From Vibrio chagasii (GTDB taxonomy: Bacteria; Pseudomonadota; Gammaproteobacteria; Enterobacterales; Vibrionaceae): 64,000 nucleotides of DNA. Below the pieces are notes generated by a model. The model saw only the letters and a program-made list of their open reading frames with translations. It searched no databases and was not told the origin of the DNA. Each line of letters begins with the position of its first letter. Position 1 is the stretch's first letter. Positions 1 to 8,729 of this stretch are shown here, one piece after another. The DNA lies in NCBI RefSeq assembly GCF_024347355.1, contig NZ_AP025466.1, forward strand, positions 1,240,001 to 1,304,000, in the 5' to 3' direction. The position numbers and the translations under genes were made by a program.

Positions 1-287
1 GCTTTCGATTCCACCTCGATTGATTGCGACAAATCGGCGGTGATCTGATCAATAACGTCAAAATCGAAATCTATGTCGTCTGTAAGGAAGCTGTCCATCT
101 CCTTACTTGTTGCTGTTTGCTGATCATCAAATACGCTGTCAGCTGCATTAGCAGTTAGCTGTTTCACTTTTGCCTGGCAATGTTCACAAAGCTCGACATG
201 GCTGGACACAATTAGAAAAACTGAGTCAGCAAGAGTGCCGTCAACAAAGTTTTTCAATATTGCATCATTTGGGTGATGTTTAATCAT
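1..287 (-). CDS. ChrR-type zinc anti-sigma factor (partial)
   Basis: The gene starts at 287 on the minus strand and runs off the left edge, so only about 95 N-terminal residues are visible. They include His5, His30, Cys34 and Cys37, the His...His-x3-Cys-x2-Cys zinc pattern of the ChrR anti-sigma domain, which in Rhodobacter holds its ECF sigma factor inactive until singlet oxygen or peroxide stress. The start overlaps the sigma gene stop by 8 bp, so the two are translationally coupled. The C-terminal cupin domain expected of ChrR lies outside the window and cannot be confirmed. Confidence 0.85.
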   Translation of the reverse strand, partial: MIKHHPNDAILKNFVDGTLADSVFLIVSSHVELCEHCQAKVKQLTANAADSVFDDQQTATSKEMDSFLTDDIDFDFDVIDQITADLSQSIEVESK

Positions 288-927
288 GGCTTTGTTCCCC
301 CATGTGAACCTTAAGTTTGGCTAGAGCTAGTCTTAAACGGGATTTCACGGTTCCAAGCGGGACGCCGAGTTGCTGAGCGAGTTGCTCTTGTGACAGCTCT
401 TGGAAGTAAACGCCTTTCACTATGGTTTTCTGAGCTAAAGGGAGCTTCTCGATTTGCGTCATGACATGTCGGCTCATTAGATGATCGCCAAAAGGTAAAT
501 CTTCGTTTTGAGTCTCAGCCACCATAGCATCTAATGGCCAGATGTCGTCAGCTATTGTTTGCTCTGCTTTTGCTTTTACTTTGCGTAGCATATCGAATGC
601 TGCGTTTCGCATTACTGTGTACACCCAAGTAGTCGCTGCACCTTTATCTTCATTGTAGAGGTGTGCTTTCTTCCAAACGTTGGTCATAGTGTCTTGGACC
701 AGTTCGTTTGCGGCTGCTTCACCACCGAGTTTGCTGATTCCAAAACGTTTTATTTTCGGTGCAAAAAACTTGAACAAACAGGTGAATGCCTGTTTGTCCC
801 GGTTTTCTCCCACCGAAATTAACCAGCTTGAGAGCTCTGTAGGTACTTTGTTTTCACTCGGTAATTTGTTGTCGGGAATGATGACATGCTCCTTACCCTT
901 CCCTTTACTTCTGCTTTCCACTTGCAT
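280..927 (-). CDS. ECF sigma-70 factor, RpoE/ChrR (ECF11-like) type
   Basis: A 215-residue sigma factor. Region 2 lies at about residues 46-117 (helical segment ending in the RNAAFDMLRK core-binding and -10 recognition part) and region 4 at about 150-210 (helix-turn-helix with LAQQLGVPLGTVKSRL). Regions 1 and 3 are absent, as usual for ECF factors. It overlaps the downstream ChrR-type anti-sigma gene by 8 bp. This pairing is the one known from the Rhodobacter RpoE-ChrR photo-oxidative stress switch; that this sigma answers singlet oxygen is inferred from the partner. A promoter-like motif at 961-986 on the same strand suggests that it transcribes its own gene. Confidence 0.92.
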   Translation of the reverse strand: MQVESRSKGKGKEHVIIPDNKLPSENKVPTELSSWLISVGENRDKQAFTCLFKFFAPKIKRFGISKLGGEAAANELVQDTMTNVWKKAHLYNEDKGAATTWVYTVMRNAAFDMLRKVKAKAEQTIADDIWPLDAMVAETQNEDLPFGDHLMSRHVMTQIEKLPLAQKTIVKGVYFQELSQEQLAQQLGVPLGTVKSRLRLALAKLKVHMGEQSHD

Positions 928-960
928 AGTCAGTAACCATCATGCGAATTTGAGTGGCAC

Positions 961-986
961 TACGTGCGCAGCATCAGTAGGGATCA
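961..986 (-). promoter_or_regulatory. Candidate autoregulated ECF promoter
   Basis: On the minus strand TGATCC (981-986) is followed after 16 bases by CGTA (961-964), about 35 bp before the sigma gene start. This resembles the -35/-10 motif of RpoE/ChrR-type ECF sigma factors. The same motif with the same spacing precedes the next gene upstream (1695-1720). Confidence 0.6.
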
Positions 987-1036
987 CTTTTGTTTAAATT
1001 AATTTTTTCTATACAAAATTATAGTGAAAAAAGCGT

Positions 1037-1657
1037 TCACTGCCCCGTAATGATTTGATTCAAAAAAGGAACTAGTGAAGGAAAACTCGCAGGTTCTGTA
1101 AATTCTGATTTCTTTTCTAACGGGATTGGCATCATCTCGAGCAATCGCGCACAAATCCACTGCGGGCTTTCAAAATCTGGGGTTGGGTAGAGTGTTCTGA
1201 TTGAGTCGTGGTCACGGAACAACTGCACGAGAAATGCAGTGAAGACATTGGGCACATCATAATCTAGCGCTGGCCAATGGGGTAGATCACGAAATTGGCT
1301 TTTGATTAGGCCATCACTTTGGCGATATGAGGAGTGCAACTGCACCAAGGTTTGCCCTTCTACGTCGATCTCTAACAACTGATCATCCGACATGTTGAAG
1401 TCGACAATCGTTACCTTGGTTCCCCACGTACTAAGATGTTCGGACTTTGTGTTGTCTTGCGTCGCGATAATAAAACCTTCTCCTTTGGCAGCATTCGCCA
1501 CCATGGTGAGGTATTTTTGTTCGAAGATTCTTAGCCTTTGTCTCCCTCCTGGCAAAAGAAAGATGGGGAGGGGGAACACAGCAAGCTCTAGAGAAGACTC
1601 TACGGGTTTGTCTGGTTTGGCTTCTGTCCGCGTGATCTTCCCAGTTGAATTGGGCAC
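1037..1657 (-). CDS. LON peptidase substrate-binding domain protein
   Basis: A 206-residue soluble protein. From about residue 26 it shows the N-terminal substrate-binding (PUA-like) domain of Lon proteases: the strand LAVFPLPIFLLPGG and then LRIFEQKYLTMV. No ATPase or protease domain follows, so this is a stand-alone LON-substrate-domain protein. Its client is unknown. A strong Shine-Dalgarno (TAAGGAG) supports the start. It lies 109 bp upstream of the ECF sigma gene on the same strand and has a similar promoter motif, which suggests it belongs to the sigma regulon. Confidence 0.85.
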   Translation of the reverse strand: MPNSTGKITRTEAKPDKPVESSLELAVFPLPIFLLPGGRQRLRIFEQKYLTMVANAAKGEGFIIATQDNTKSEHLSTWGTKVTIVDFNMSDDQLLEIDVEGQTLVQLHSSYRQSDGLIKSQFRDLPHWPALDYDVPNVFTAFLVQLFRDHDSIRTLYPTPDFESPQWICARLLEMMPIPLEKKSEFTEPASFPSLVPFLNQIITGQ

Positions 1658-1694
1658 ATAGCACTCCTTAGTTCAAAGATGATTTAGGAGGGTA

Positions 1695-1720
1695 TACGGA
1701 CTGTTTGAGAGGTTCGATCA
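1695..1720 (-). promoter_or_regulatory. Candidate ECF promoter of the LON-domain gene
   Basis: Minus-strand TGATCG (1715-1720), 16 bases, then CGTA (1695-1698), about 38 bp upstream of the LON-domain gene start. It differs from the sigma gene motif by one base and has identical spacing. Confidence 0.5.
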
Positions 1721-1944
1721 ATCTAGGTCAGAAGGTGGTTGTTTATTAATCAAAGTTGTTTGGCAAACCAGCTGCAATAGAAGGATATGTTTTTTGTTGC
1801 ACATGTTCATAAATTCATCGTTCGTCTCTTCTTTAGTCAATGTCATTAGGTAGTATATGGATAAATAGTAAGCGAGCAGAAAGGGTGGATGGCTGCTTCT
1901 TTCTAACTTTCTTCTTTACTTAACATCACATCGAAGGACTGGTC

Positions 1945-2331
1945 ATGATTGTTATTTATGGTATCAAAGAGTGCTTAAACCCGATTAAGCTAGAGCTATC
2001 TAATGTTTTGCAGCAGTGCTTAAATAGTGAGATGGGGTTGCCAGATGACAAGCGTGCACATCGTTTTGTGCCATTGGAACGAGATGACTTCTTTTACCCA
2101 GAAGGGCGAACGCAGGCCTATACCGTTATCGAGATTAATATGATGGAAGGACGCGCTGTTAACACCAAAAAGCGCTTAATTAAGAAGATCTTTTCTGAGA
2201 TTGAAAAGCAGCTCTCTATCTCTCCGATCGATATTGAAATCACCATCAAAGAGCAGCCTTCACATTGTTGGGGTTTCCGAGGGATGACTGGCGATGAAGC
2301 ACAAGATCTGAAGTACAAAGTGAACGTCTAG
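1945..2331 (+). CDS. Tautomerase-like family protein lacking Pro-1
   Basis: 128 residues resembling the longer 4-oxalocrotonate-tautomerase relatives (Tautomerase_2 type): a short N-terminal strand, DDKRAHRFVPLERDDFFYP, the strand YTVIEINMMEGR, then the helix KKRLIKKIFSEIEKQL and a final WGFRGMTGDEA segment. Tautomerases use the amino-terminal proline as catalytic base, but this protein begins Met-Ile-Val, so it should not be a classical tautomerase unless the annotated start is wrong. No alternative in-frame start gives Pro at position 2. Single gene, plus strand. Confidence 0.7.
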   Translation: MIVIYGIKECLNPIKLELSNVLQQCLNSEMGLPDDKRAHRFVPLERDDFFYPEGRTQAYTVIEINMMEGRAVNTKKRLIKKIFSEIEKQLSISPIDIEITIKEQPSHCWGFRGMTGDEAQDLKYKVNV

Positions 2332-2451
2332 GTTTTGTCTGACGTCTCATTTTGCGTTCTCCAAACAACATTCAGCGGCTTTAAAAGCACGAAGCCGCTG
2401 TTGGAGGTAGCAGTTGAATGGGGAAACTTCTGAACTGTGATAGTGAAGCTC

Positions 2452-3264
2452 TTAACTATCGTCGCTCTCTTTTAAATATCGATGCCAATTGGCGTTGATG
2501 ACATCAAAATGCTCTACGCAAAACTCCTTTCTGTCTTTCAGATAGTCGTTTTCTACTTCATCAAGTAAGTTTTTGTAGGCCTCGGGGTCGCTGCCATAGA
2601 CCAAACATAGGGTTGAGAAGTAGCGCTGTAGGTCGAAGCCGTGCTCACCAATGTATTCACCCAAATCGTAATACTCTGGGCGGTCATCTGATTCGAAGGC
2701 GAACATATCAGCTGCGCTTATCGCTGCATCCGTGCCGTGTTCGACATAGTTGATAAGTAAGATGGTCGCTAAATCATCAACCGCGTCTTCTTCTTTACCT
2801 AGAATGGCTATTTGCTGATCTTCAACATAGGCATGGCCAGCCTCATGAATCAGCGTATGGAGCAAGGTATCGATGGCGCCAGTTTGCGCGGATTTCCGAT
2901 AATCTTTTTCGTATTGGTTCTTTTCAAAATAGTTGAGTGATTCGGCGTAGAAGCTGTAAGGAATCAGTACATGATGAGTTTGCGGGTCGTAGAGCGGACC
3001 CTCATCGCCACCATATTGAATGACCAAAGGCTGTTTGAACAGGAACAACTGATTCGATAGGTCTACCATGGTGTCATTAACGCCACTCTGCTCAATCTCT
3101 TGCTTAAGCTGTCTCTCTGTTTCGTCTTGAGGCGCTGAATACTCAATAATCAGATTGTTGTCGTGCATGCTTTCATTAGAGGCTTCGCTGGATGCATAAC
3201 TTGTGGCAAATACAGAGCCAAGGACTAGGCTGTAGGTCAATACTCTTTGTTTCGGTGATGTCAT
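2452..3264 (-). CDS. Exported DUF4344-type putative metallopeptidase
   Basis: 270 residues with an N-terminal signal-like hydrophobic segment (about residues 8-25). The zinc-site motif HEAGH lies at 140-144, followed some 16 residues later by EEDAVDDLA, a likely third-ligand helix. This matches the DUF4344 family of putative zinc metallopeptidases; substrate and role are unknown. It is probably periplasmic. It is a single gene between a plus-strand tautomerase-like gene and divergent yibL, with a Shine-Dalgarno (AAGGAAG) before the ATG. Confidence 0.8.
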   Translation of the reverse strand: MTSPKQRVLTYSLVLGSVFATSYASSEASNESMHDNNLIIEYSAPQDETERQLKQEIEQSGVNDTMVDLSNQLFLFKQPLVIQYGGDEGPLYDPQTHHVLIPYSFYAESLNYFEKNQYEKDYRKSAQTGAIDTLLHTLIHEAGHAYVEDQQIAILGKEEDAVDDLATILLINYVEHGTDAAISAADMFAFESDDRPEYYDLGEYIGEHGFDLQRYFSTLCLVYGSDPEAYKNLLDEVENDYLKDRKEFCVEHFDVINANWHRYLKESDDS

Positions 3265-3451
3265 TACGCTTCCTTGTGGTTGATATCTGATCGGCGGATT
3301 AGTGGCATTTTTTTATCGATGAGCTGATAGACAGTTTAGGCTGTTTTTTATTCCAAAGGCTATTTATCAGATAAATTTCGGTTCAGGTAAACCCTTGTGC
3401 TATACTCCGCGCCCCAATCCGAATTGGCTTGCTTAATCTTAGGAAATTATT

Positions 3452-3808
3452 ATGAGTGCTAAAAACGAACTTCAACAAATTAACAACCGTTTAGACAAGT
3501 GTCGCCATAAGTTAGCGGCTGCTAAAGCTCGTAATGATCGTCCTGTTGTTCGTCAATTTGAAGACGAAATCAAAAAGCTAACAAAGAAGATTGCACAGCT
3601 TAAGCACAAGCAAAGCTACGATGTGAATCAAGAACGTAAGTCGTTGCTTGATATGCCATTTAGCCGCGAGATTACTAAAGCTGAGCAAGCGGATATGGGT
3701 AAACTGAAAAAGTCTGTAAAAGGATTAGTCGTTGTTCACCCAATGACGAAGATTGGTAAAGAGCTTCGTCTTGAAGTTATGACGGGTTATGCTCCTAAGA
3801 AATTCTAA
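3452..3808 (+). CDS. yibL: YibL family ribosome-associated protein
   Basis: 118 residues, lysine-rich. Residues 1-55 form a charged coiled coil (LQQINNRLDKCRHKLAAAKA...), followed by a small C-terminal domain with KSVKGLVVVHPMTKIGKELR. Length and sequence match the gammaproteobacterial YibL family, reported to associate with ribosomes; the precise role is not established. It has its own promoter region (TATACT about 50 bp upstream) and a strong terminator directly downstream, so it is a single-gene unit. Confidence 0.88.
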   Translation: MSAKNELQQINNRLDKCRHKLAAAKARNDRPVVRQFEDEIKKLTKKIAQLKHKQSYDVNQERKSLLDMPFSREITKAEQADMGKLKKSVKGLVVVHPMTKIGKELRLEVMTGYAPKKF

Positions 3809-3830
3809 TTACCAGCGATGGTAATAAAAG

Positions 3831-3862
3831 AGGAGCTAGCGATAGCTCCTTTTTGCTTTTTT
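3831..3862 (+). terminator. Rho-independent terminator of yibL
   Basis: AGGAGCTA (3831-3838), loop GCGA, TAGCTCCT (3843-3850), then a T-rich tract. The rest of the 3809-4123 gap holds no gene that can be supported. Confidence 0.85.
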
Positions 3863-4123
3863 AGGTATTCAGAAAGGGTTAAATCGACGATAGCATCGGC
3901 GACAAGATAAACAGATAGGTGTTGATTTGGGTCATAGAATCTCTCATCGCCTACTAAAGTTAACGTGTTACTAACATGACACTTAGCTGACACGCTAATG
4001 TGTTCGGTTTCTAATCCAACAATTTCTCATCAATTTGCACAAATATAGGCAGAGCAACACAAATACTTACAGATAAAACTAGACTCATTAAGGAAGATGA
4101 AAATGTAAAACAATAGAGGTTAT

Positions 4124-5350
4124 ATGAATCAATTAATTTCAATAGGGCCACTAGAATCTTTCTTAATCGCGATCAGCGTTTTGTTTCTAGGTCATTTTGT
4201 AAACGCAAAGCTACCGATTCTCAAAAAGTACAATATCCCAGAGCCCATAGTGGGCGGCTTAATTGTTGCTTTTGCGATTACAGGCCTGCATTTTAACGGC
4301 GTTGATCTAGAATTCTCCCTACCTTTACAGAACACATTCATGTTGATGTTCTTTGCGACTGTAGGTCTTGCTGCTAACTACACACAGTTAATGAAAGGCG
4401 GTGCGAAGGTATTCTTGTTCTTGGGCGTCGCTTCGGTATATATCATCATCCAAAATGGTGTGGGTGTGACGTTAGCTACCGCGCTTGGTCTTGAGCCGCT
4501 AATGGGCTTGATTGCAGGTTCTATTACGCTATCTGGTGGTCACGGTACAGGTGCAGCTTGGTCGCAAACCTTTGCTGATACTTATGGCATTGCCAACACG
4601 CTAGAAATCGCGATGGCTTCGGCAACCTTTGGTTTGATCGTTGGCGGTATCATCGGTAGCCCGGTGGCACAAAAGCTGATCGACAAAAACAACCTTGAAT
4701 CAGAGTACGGCACAGGTACACAAACGCACGAGCGTTTCCCTGAGCTGGTGACGTATAACGAGTATGAAGAAGACAAAGTGACAGCCAAGAAGGTGATTGA
4801 AGTATTGTTCATTCTCCTTATCTGTATCACAGGTGCGCAATACCTAGAGCAATGGGTGGCGACTTTTGAAATTTCTTGGTTGACGATTCCTGACTTTGTT
4901 TACGCTCTGTTTATCGGTGTATTCATCACTAACGTGTTTGAAGTGACTAGGCTGCATAAAACCGATAGCGAAACCGTTGATATTCTGGGTACTGTGTCAC
5001 TGTCTCTATTCTTGGCGATGGCGTTAATGAGCCTGAAACTGTGGAACATCTTTGACCTTGCGATCCCATTCTTGGTGATCTTGAGTGTTCAAGCAGTGGT
5101 ACTTGGTCTGTTCTCTTACTTTGTGACGTTTAAAGTGATGGGTTCAAACTACGACGCAGCGGTTATGTCGGGTGGTCACTGTGGTTTCGGCCTAGGCGCA
5201 ACACCTACAGCGGTAATGAACATGGGCTCTTTGGTGAACCGATTCGGTCCATCACCACAGGCGTTCATGGTGGTGCCAATCGTCGGCGCATTCTTCATTG
5301 ATATCGTTAACCTGATTATCCTGCAAGGTTACATCTCGTTTATCGGTTAA
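4124..5350 (+). CDS. gltS: Sodium/glutamate symporter GltS
   Basis: 408 residues, about ten to twelve membrane spans, and full family length. It carries the two GltS repeat motifs: LSGGHGTGAAW in the first half and MSGGHCGFGLGATPTAVMNM in the second. These re-entrant loops form the sodium and glutamate site. The protein imports glutamate with Na+ across the inner membrane. It stands alone with its own terminator at 5377-5404. No regulatory site was recognised in the AT-rich leader. Confidence 0.95.
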   Translation: MNQLISIGPLESFLIAISVLFLGHFVNAKLPILKKYNIPEPIVGGLIVAFAITGLHFNGVDLEFSLPLQNTFMLMFFATVGLAANYTQLMKGGAKVFLFLGVASVYIIIQNGVGVTLATALGLEPLMGLIAGSITLSGGHGTGAAWSQTFADTYGIANTLEIAMASATFGLIVGGIIGSPVAQKLIDKNNLESEYGTGTQTHERFPELVTYNEYEEDKVTAKKVIEVLFILLICITGAQYLEQWVATFEISWLTIPDFVYALFIGVFITNVFEVTRLHKTDSETVDILGTVSLSLFLAMALMSLKLWNIFDLAIPFLVILSVQAVVLGLFSYFVTFKVMGSNYDAAVMSGGHCGFGLGATPTAVMNMGSLVNRFGPSPQAFMVVPIVGAFFIDIVNLIILQGYISFIG

Positions 5351-5376
5351 TGTGAACACTTCGCTTAACGCACAGA

Positions 5377-5404
5377 AAAGCCAGTCTATTGACTGGCTTT
5401 TTTT
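5377..5404 (+). terminator. Rho-independent terminator of gltS
   Basis: AAAGCCAGTC, loop TATT, GACTGGCTTT, followed by TTTT. Confidence 0.9.
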
Positions 5405-5917
5405 GTTTTGTAAGGCATGTTCTCTTATTTTTTAACTTCCCAAGCTTAGTCTAGAAGCTGCGTAGCAATATTGGCCAATCAGCATGTAAAATAAACATCA
5501 GAGAAATATTCTCTAAATAGCAGGTAAACAAGAGAGTATCTTTTCAGGAAAATCCGCTAGGACAACATGGAGTCTGGTAGGATTAAAATTATCTAATACT
5601 TTGCAAAATCTATGTAACTGTCCATATAATTTTCACACGATCTAAAATCTTGTTAACAAATACATCATTTTCCGACTCAACAGAACTCGTGGTTAGTTTT
5701 TAAGATCTGAAGGTAGAAGGTAAGTGATTTTTAAAAATAAGGCACTAAAGTCTCTCATAAAATGCATCGCATCTAGGTCGTAGCAGGCTCTCAATTTTAG
5801 ATTAAATCTCGTAGCAAATAAGCTGATATCTGGTAATCTATAAGCATCTGTAATTTATGTATACTTTAACACTCTAACAAAATCAGAAGGTTATCAGGAA
5901 CTAAATGGAAAACTTGA
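5405..5917. other. AT-rich intergenic stretch, no gene seen
   Basis: Between the gltS terminator and the stop of the patatin gene. No open frame with a plausible start and no structured RNA was recognised. The AT content rises towards the accessory-looking islet that follows. Confidence 0.5.
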
Positions 5918-6832
5918 TTATTTTAAGTGGTTATAATACTGTAAAAAGTACTTCCCTAGTTTTCGTCCATGTTCATAGTCAGAATGTAAAGATAATAAAT
6001 CACTGCCTACTAAACTAGCATTTAATTTCTTACTTGGGTGAATTTCATATATAACAGCATCACCTGGTGGATCATTAATAAATTTTTCATTTCTTTCATA
6101 GTTTCTTTCATGAATTAGTAACATGTCGATTAATGCAGCTACTTTTGTTTTTGAAAGACACTTTTTAGCAACTTTAAGCCATTGGTGAGATGAGTAGGTC
6201 CCCTTAGGGTTAGTGCGAATCACAACAAGATTCTTAAAACCTCGATTATAAGCTTCTTCAACCGGGATCGGTTCGCTTAAACCACCATCGACCCAATACT
6301 TTTGATTAAAATAAACTGGGTGACGATTCAGTAGTGGTATTGAGCAAGAAGCTTTTAGACTATCTTCCCAAGAGCCTAGACTTAGATCGAAGAATTCAGC
6401 CTTATCCTCGTAAAGGCAAGAAGCGCAGGCAAGAACTTTCTTGTATTTCATATTCTTTTTACCTGTATCCCAATCAAGTTTCAAATTGCTTTTTGTCTCC
6501 TCGATCAACCAATCTAGATTCATTGCTCCTTTATTTGAAAATAGGTTGTAATAGTTAAAAAAATGTTTTTTTGTGGTAACTTCAGTAATTACACGATATG
6601 CGTGTTGTCGTTGGTTGCAAATATAAGATGCTAAATTTAAAGATCCTGCAGATGCTCCAATTAAAAGAGAAAATGGATTAAAATTATTCTCCATAAAAAC
6701 GTCTAGTACTCCTGCTGTAAAAATCCCTTTTTGACCTCCCCCTTCAGTAATAAGTGCTAAGCTTGATAAATCATTCACTTTATGAAAAGGCTCAATACTG
6801 CTTCTGCAGATGGAAACGTTGACTCCTGACAT
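5918..6832 (-). CDS. YjjU-type patatin-like phospholipase
   Basis: 304 residues. Patatin fold: oxyanion loop GGGQKG (31-36), nucleophile motif GASAG with Ser61, and the catalytic Asp182 in VDGG. The segments GIFTAGVLDVFM, NPFSLLIGASAG, NLVVIRTNPKG and the C-terminal DYEHGRKLGKYF track E. coli YjjU closely, so it belongs to that family rather than to ExoU or CapV. Expected activity is acyl-ester hydrolysis of phospholipids; the substrate is unknown. There is no signal peptide. The gene is much richer in A and T than its flanks, as is the neighbouring cyclopropane synthase, which suggests a shared foreign origin. Confidence 0.85.
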   Translation of the reverse strand: MSGVNVSICRSSIEPFHKVNDLSSLALITEGGGQKGIFTAGVLDVFMENNFNPFSLLIGASAGSLNLASYICNQRQHAYRVITEVTTKKHFFNYYNLFSNKGAMNLDWLIEETKSNLKLDWDTGKKNMKYKKVLACASCLYEDKAEFFDLSLGSWEDSLKASCSIPLLNRHPVYFNQKYWVDGGLSEPIPVEEAYNRGFKNLVVIRTNPKGTYSSHQWLKVAKKCLSKTKVAALIDMLLIHERNYERNEKFINDPPGDAVIYEIHPSKKLNASLVGSDLLSLHSDYEHGRKLGKYFLQYYNHLK

Positions 6833-7171
6833 ATTTCACCATTTATCTTAACTAAAGATTTAATTTTCAACTTCTATAGGTGATAACTAGGTATGATAAC
6901 CATATATAAAAATTTATTAGTTGAATTTTTATAATGCACCTGCCGGATTACTTATAAGTATTTCCACATTGTAACCCGGAGATTTTGTTAATTATTTTTA
7001 ATTTTTTAATCTAGAATCCTAAAATAACCTTTAAATTTTACCTATTCATTTATTTTCTCTTTAGATTTTAAATGCAAAGAGACATTCAATGTGGTATGAA
7101 AAAATTCACCGAATCTGAATAAGGAAATTTTGATTAATATAAAATATTAGATATAAGTAAGGTATATTTTA
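6833..7171. other. Very AT-rich spacer, no gene seen
   Basis: Separates the two minus-strand lipid genes. It probably holds the promoter of the patatin gene, but no confident -35/-10 pair stands out in the AT background, and no clear terminator follows the synthase gene. Confidence 0.5.
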
Positions 7172-8305
7172 TCAACTAGAACGAGCTGTTGTAGGTAATG
7201 CTCTGCCATTTTTAGTTAGAGATATTTGTATCAAATTCAAATCACGATTCCTAAATGCACCAGCGCAGCTAAGTAAATAGTATCGCCACATCCTATAAAA
7301 CATATCGCTATATTTATCTGATATTCTATGCCAATTTTTCTCAAAGTTTTCACACCAAGATAATAGTGTTTTATCATAATCCGGACCAAAATTATGGATA
7401 TCTTCAATATTCATCTTTCCTTCTAAAGCAAGGCTTAATTGAGATATAGATGGGATAACTCCATTTGGGAATATATATTTATTAATCCATGGATCTGTTT
7501 TATTTACTGATATTGGACTACTTATGGTATGTAATAAAAATAAACCGTCATCTTTCATCAGTTCACATACACATTTAAAAAACTCATCATAGTTTTCAGG
7601 CCCGACGTGCTCTATCATACCAATTGAAACAACTTTGTCGTATTTATCATCCACTTCATATTCACGATAATCTTGCAAAATTATATTTACGTCTAATCCT
7701 TTTTCATTTGCAATTTTTTTTCCTAATTTCATTTGCTCTTGAGATAATGTTAAGCCATCGCAGATTACACCATAATTTTCTGCAGCATAGTTTATAAAAC
7801 TTGCCCATCCACAGCCAATATCAAGTAATCTTTCACCTGGCTTTAAGTCTAATTTCCGACATATTAGATCCATTTTTTTTTCTTGAGCTTGGTCTAGGTT
7901 TTCAGCTCCATCCCAGTATGCACAAGTGTAAGTTAAACGCTTGTCTAGCATATTTTCATAAAGATCATTACCAATATCATAATGAAAAGGGACATCTTTT
8001 TTAACACGATTTATAGATTGCATGTTAAGTATATTTTTCATGCCGATATTTGCTGATATTTTTAGTATGTCTTTTTTTGATAGATGGCGTTCAATATCAT
8101 ATTTCAATAATTTACTAACTAGTATATCAATTCTATTGCAATCCCAAAGGTTATTCATATAACCTTCGCCAAAAGCAATCTTCCCTTTTTTTAAAAGGTC
8201 TTCATATATCTTATCATTATTTATTTTTATATCCCATTCATTGCTTCCATTGATTTCGATTCCAGCATCTTTAAGAATTTTATTTATTATTTCTTTGCTT
8301 GACAT
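7172..8305 (-). CDS. cfa: Cyclopropane-fatty-acyl-phospholipid synthase
   Basis: 377 residues, close to E. coli Cfa (382). It has an N-terminal lipid-binding part (about 1-105), then FHYDIGNDLYENMLD, the active-site Cys in TYTCAYW (about 128), the S-adenosylmethionine loop LLDIGCGWAS (161-170), and the bicarbonate/active-site stretch IGMIEHVGPENY. It methylenates double bonds of membrane phospholipid acyl chains using S-adenosylmethionine. Codon use is strongly AT-biased compared with neighbouring core genes, so recent transfer or an origin in a low-GC relative is likely. Cfa is a known RpoE/ChrR target in other bacteria, but no such promoter motif is visible upstream here. Confidence 0.92.
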   Translation of the reverse strand: MSSKEIINKILKDAGIEINGSNEWDIKINNDKIYEDLLKKGKIAFGEGYMNNLWDCNRIDILVSKLLKYDIERHLSKKDILKISANIGMKNILNMQSINRVKKDVPFHYDIGNDLYENMLDKRLTYTCAYWDGAENLDQAQEKKMDLICRKLDLKPGERLLDIGCGWASFINYAAENYGVICDGLTLSQEQMKLGKKIANEKGLDVNIILQDYREYEVDDKYDKVVSIGMIEHVGPENYDEFFKCVCELMKDDGLFLLHTISSPISVNKTDPWINKYIFPNGVIPSISQLSLALEGKMNIEDIHNFGPDYDKTLLSWCENFEKNWHRISDKYSDMFYRMWRYYLLSCAGAFRNRDLNLIQISLTKNGRALPTTARSS

Positions 8306-8679
8306 ATTAGACCTTTATTGATAAGGATAGTTATTTGTTAGATTAAATATTAAATTATTTATATTTCTAACTAATATCAATATAGGGACAATTAAAGTCA
8401 TTATTACGACAAGATAATGGTTTGCATGATTTTTTCTCCTTATATTATGTGGCTTTGATACTAAATTGATGGCACCAAATCCAAAGTATACTCTCTGATC
8501 TGCTACATTGAGGTCATTGATAGTTTCAAATGCGCAAGTTGGCTAGGGTGATTATTTAAAGTTTCTAAGTAATGCTGATGGAGGGATAATTTTGTTATGG
8601 AGTAGTGAACAGAGGCTATGATTTCAGGTTCGGTCTTCTTGCTCACATGAATAGAGCAAAATTTTTAGTAATGTTATTA
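8306..8679. other. AT-rich intergenic region, no gene seen
   Basis: Upstream of cfa and downstream of nfsB. Base composition returns to the chromosomal average at about 8.6 kb, which marks the right edge of the AT-rich islet. No repeats or att-like duplication bounding the islet were found by eye. Confidence 0.45.
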
Positions 8680-8699
8680 GGCCAGACGAAAGTCTGGCC
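8680..8699 (-). terminator. Hairpin downstream of nfsB
   Basis: GGCCAGAC, loop GAAA, GTCTGGCC: a perfect 8-bp stem 30 bp after the nfsB stop. The following T tract is weak. Confidence 0.6.
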
Positions 8700-8729
8700 A
8701 AATAAGCAGTGCAATTTATTTGTTAGTTT

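Noticed and set aside
680..997. Open frame opposite the ECF sigma gene
   Set aside because: Antisense to a clear sigma factor; no ribosome site and no protein-like pattern.
3805..3993. 62-codon minus-strand frame after yibL
   Set aside because: It runs over the yibL terminator and lacks a ribosome site.
5918..6832. CBASS-type CapV effector
   Set aside because: Closest resemblance is to YjjU, and no cyclic-nucleotide synthase or CBASS accessory gene is adjacent.
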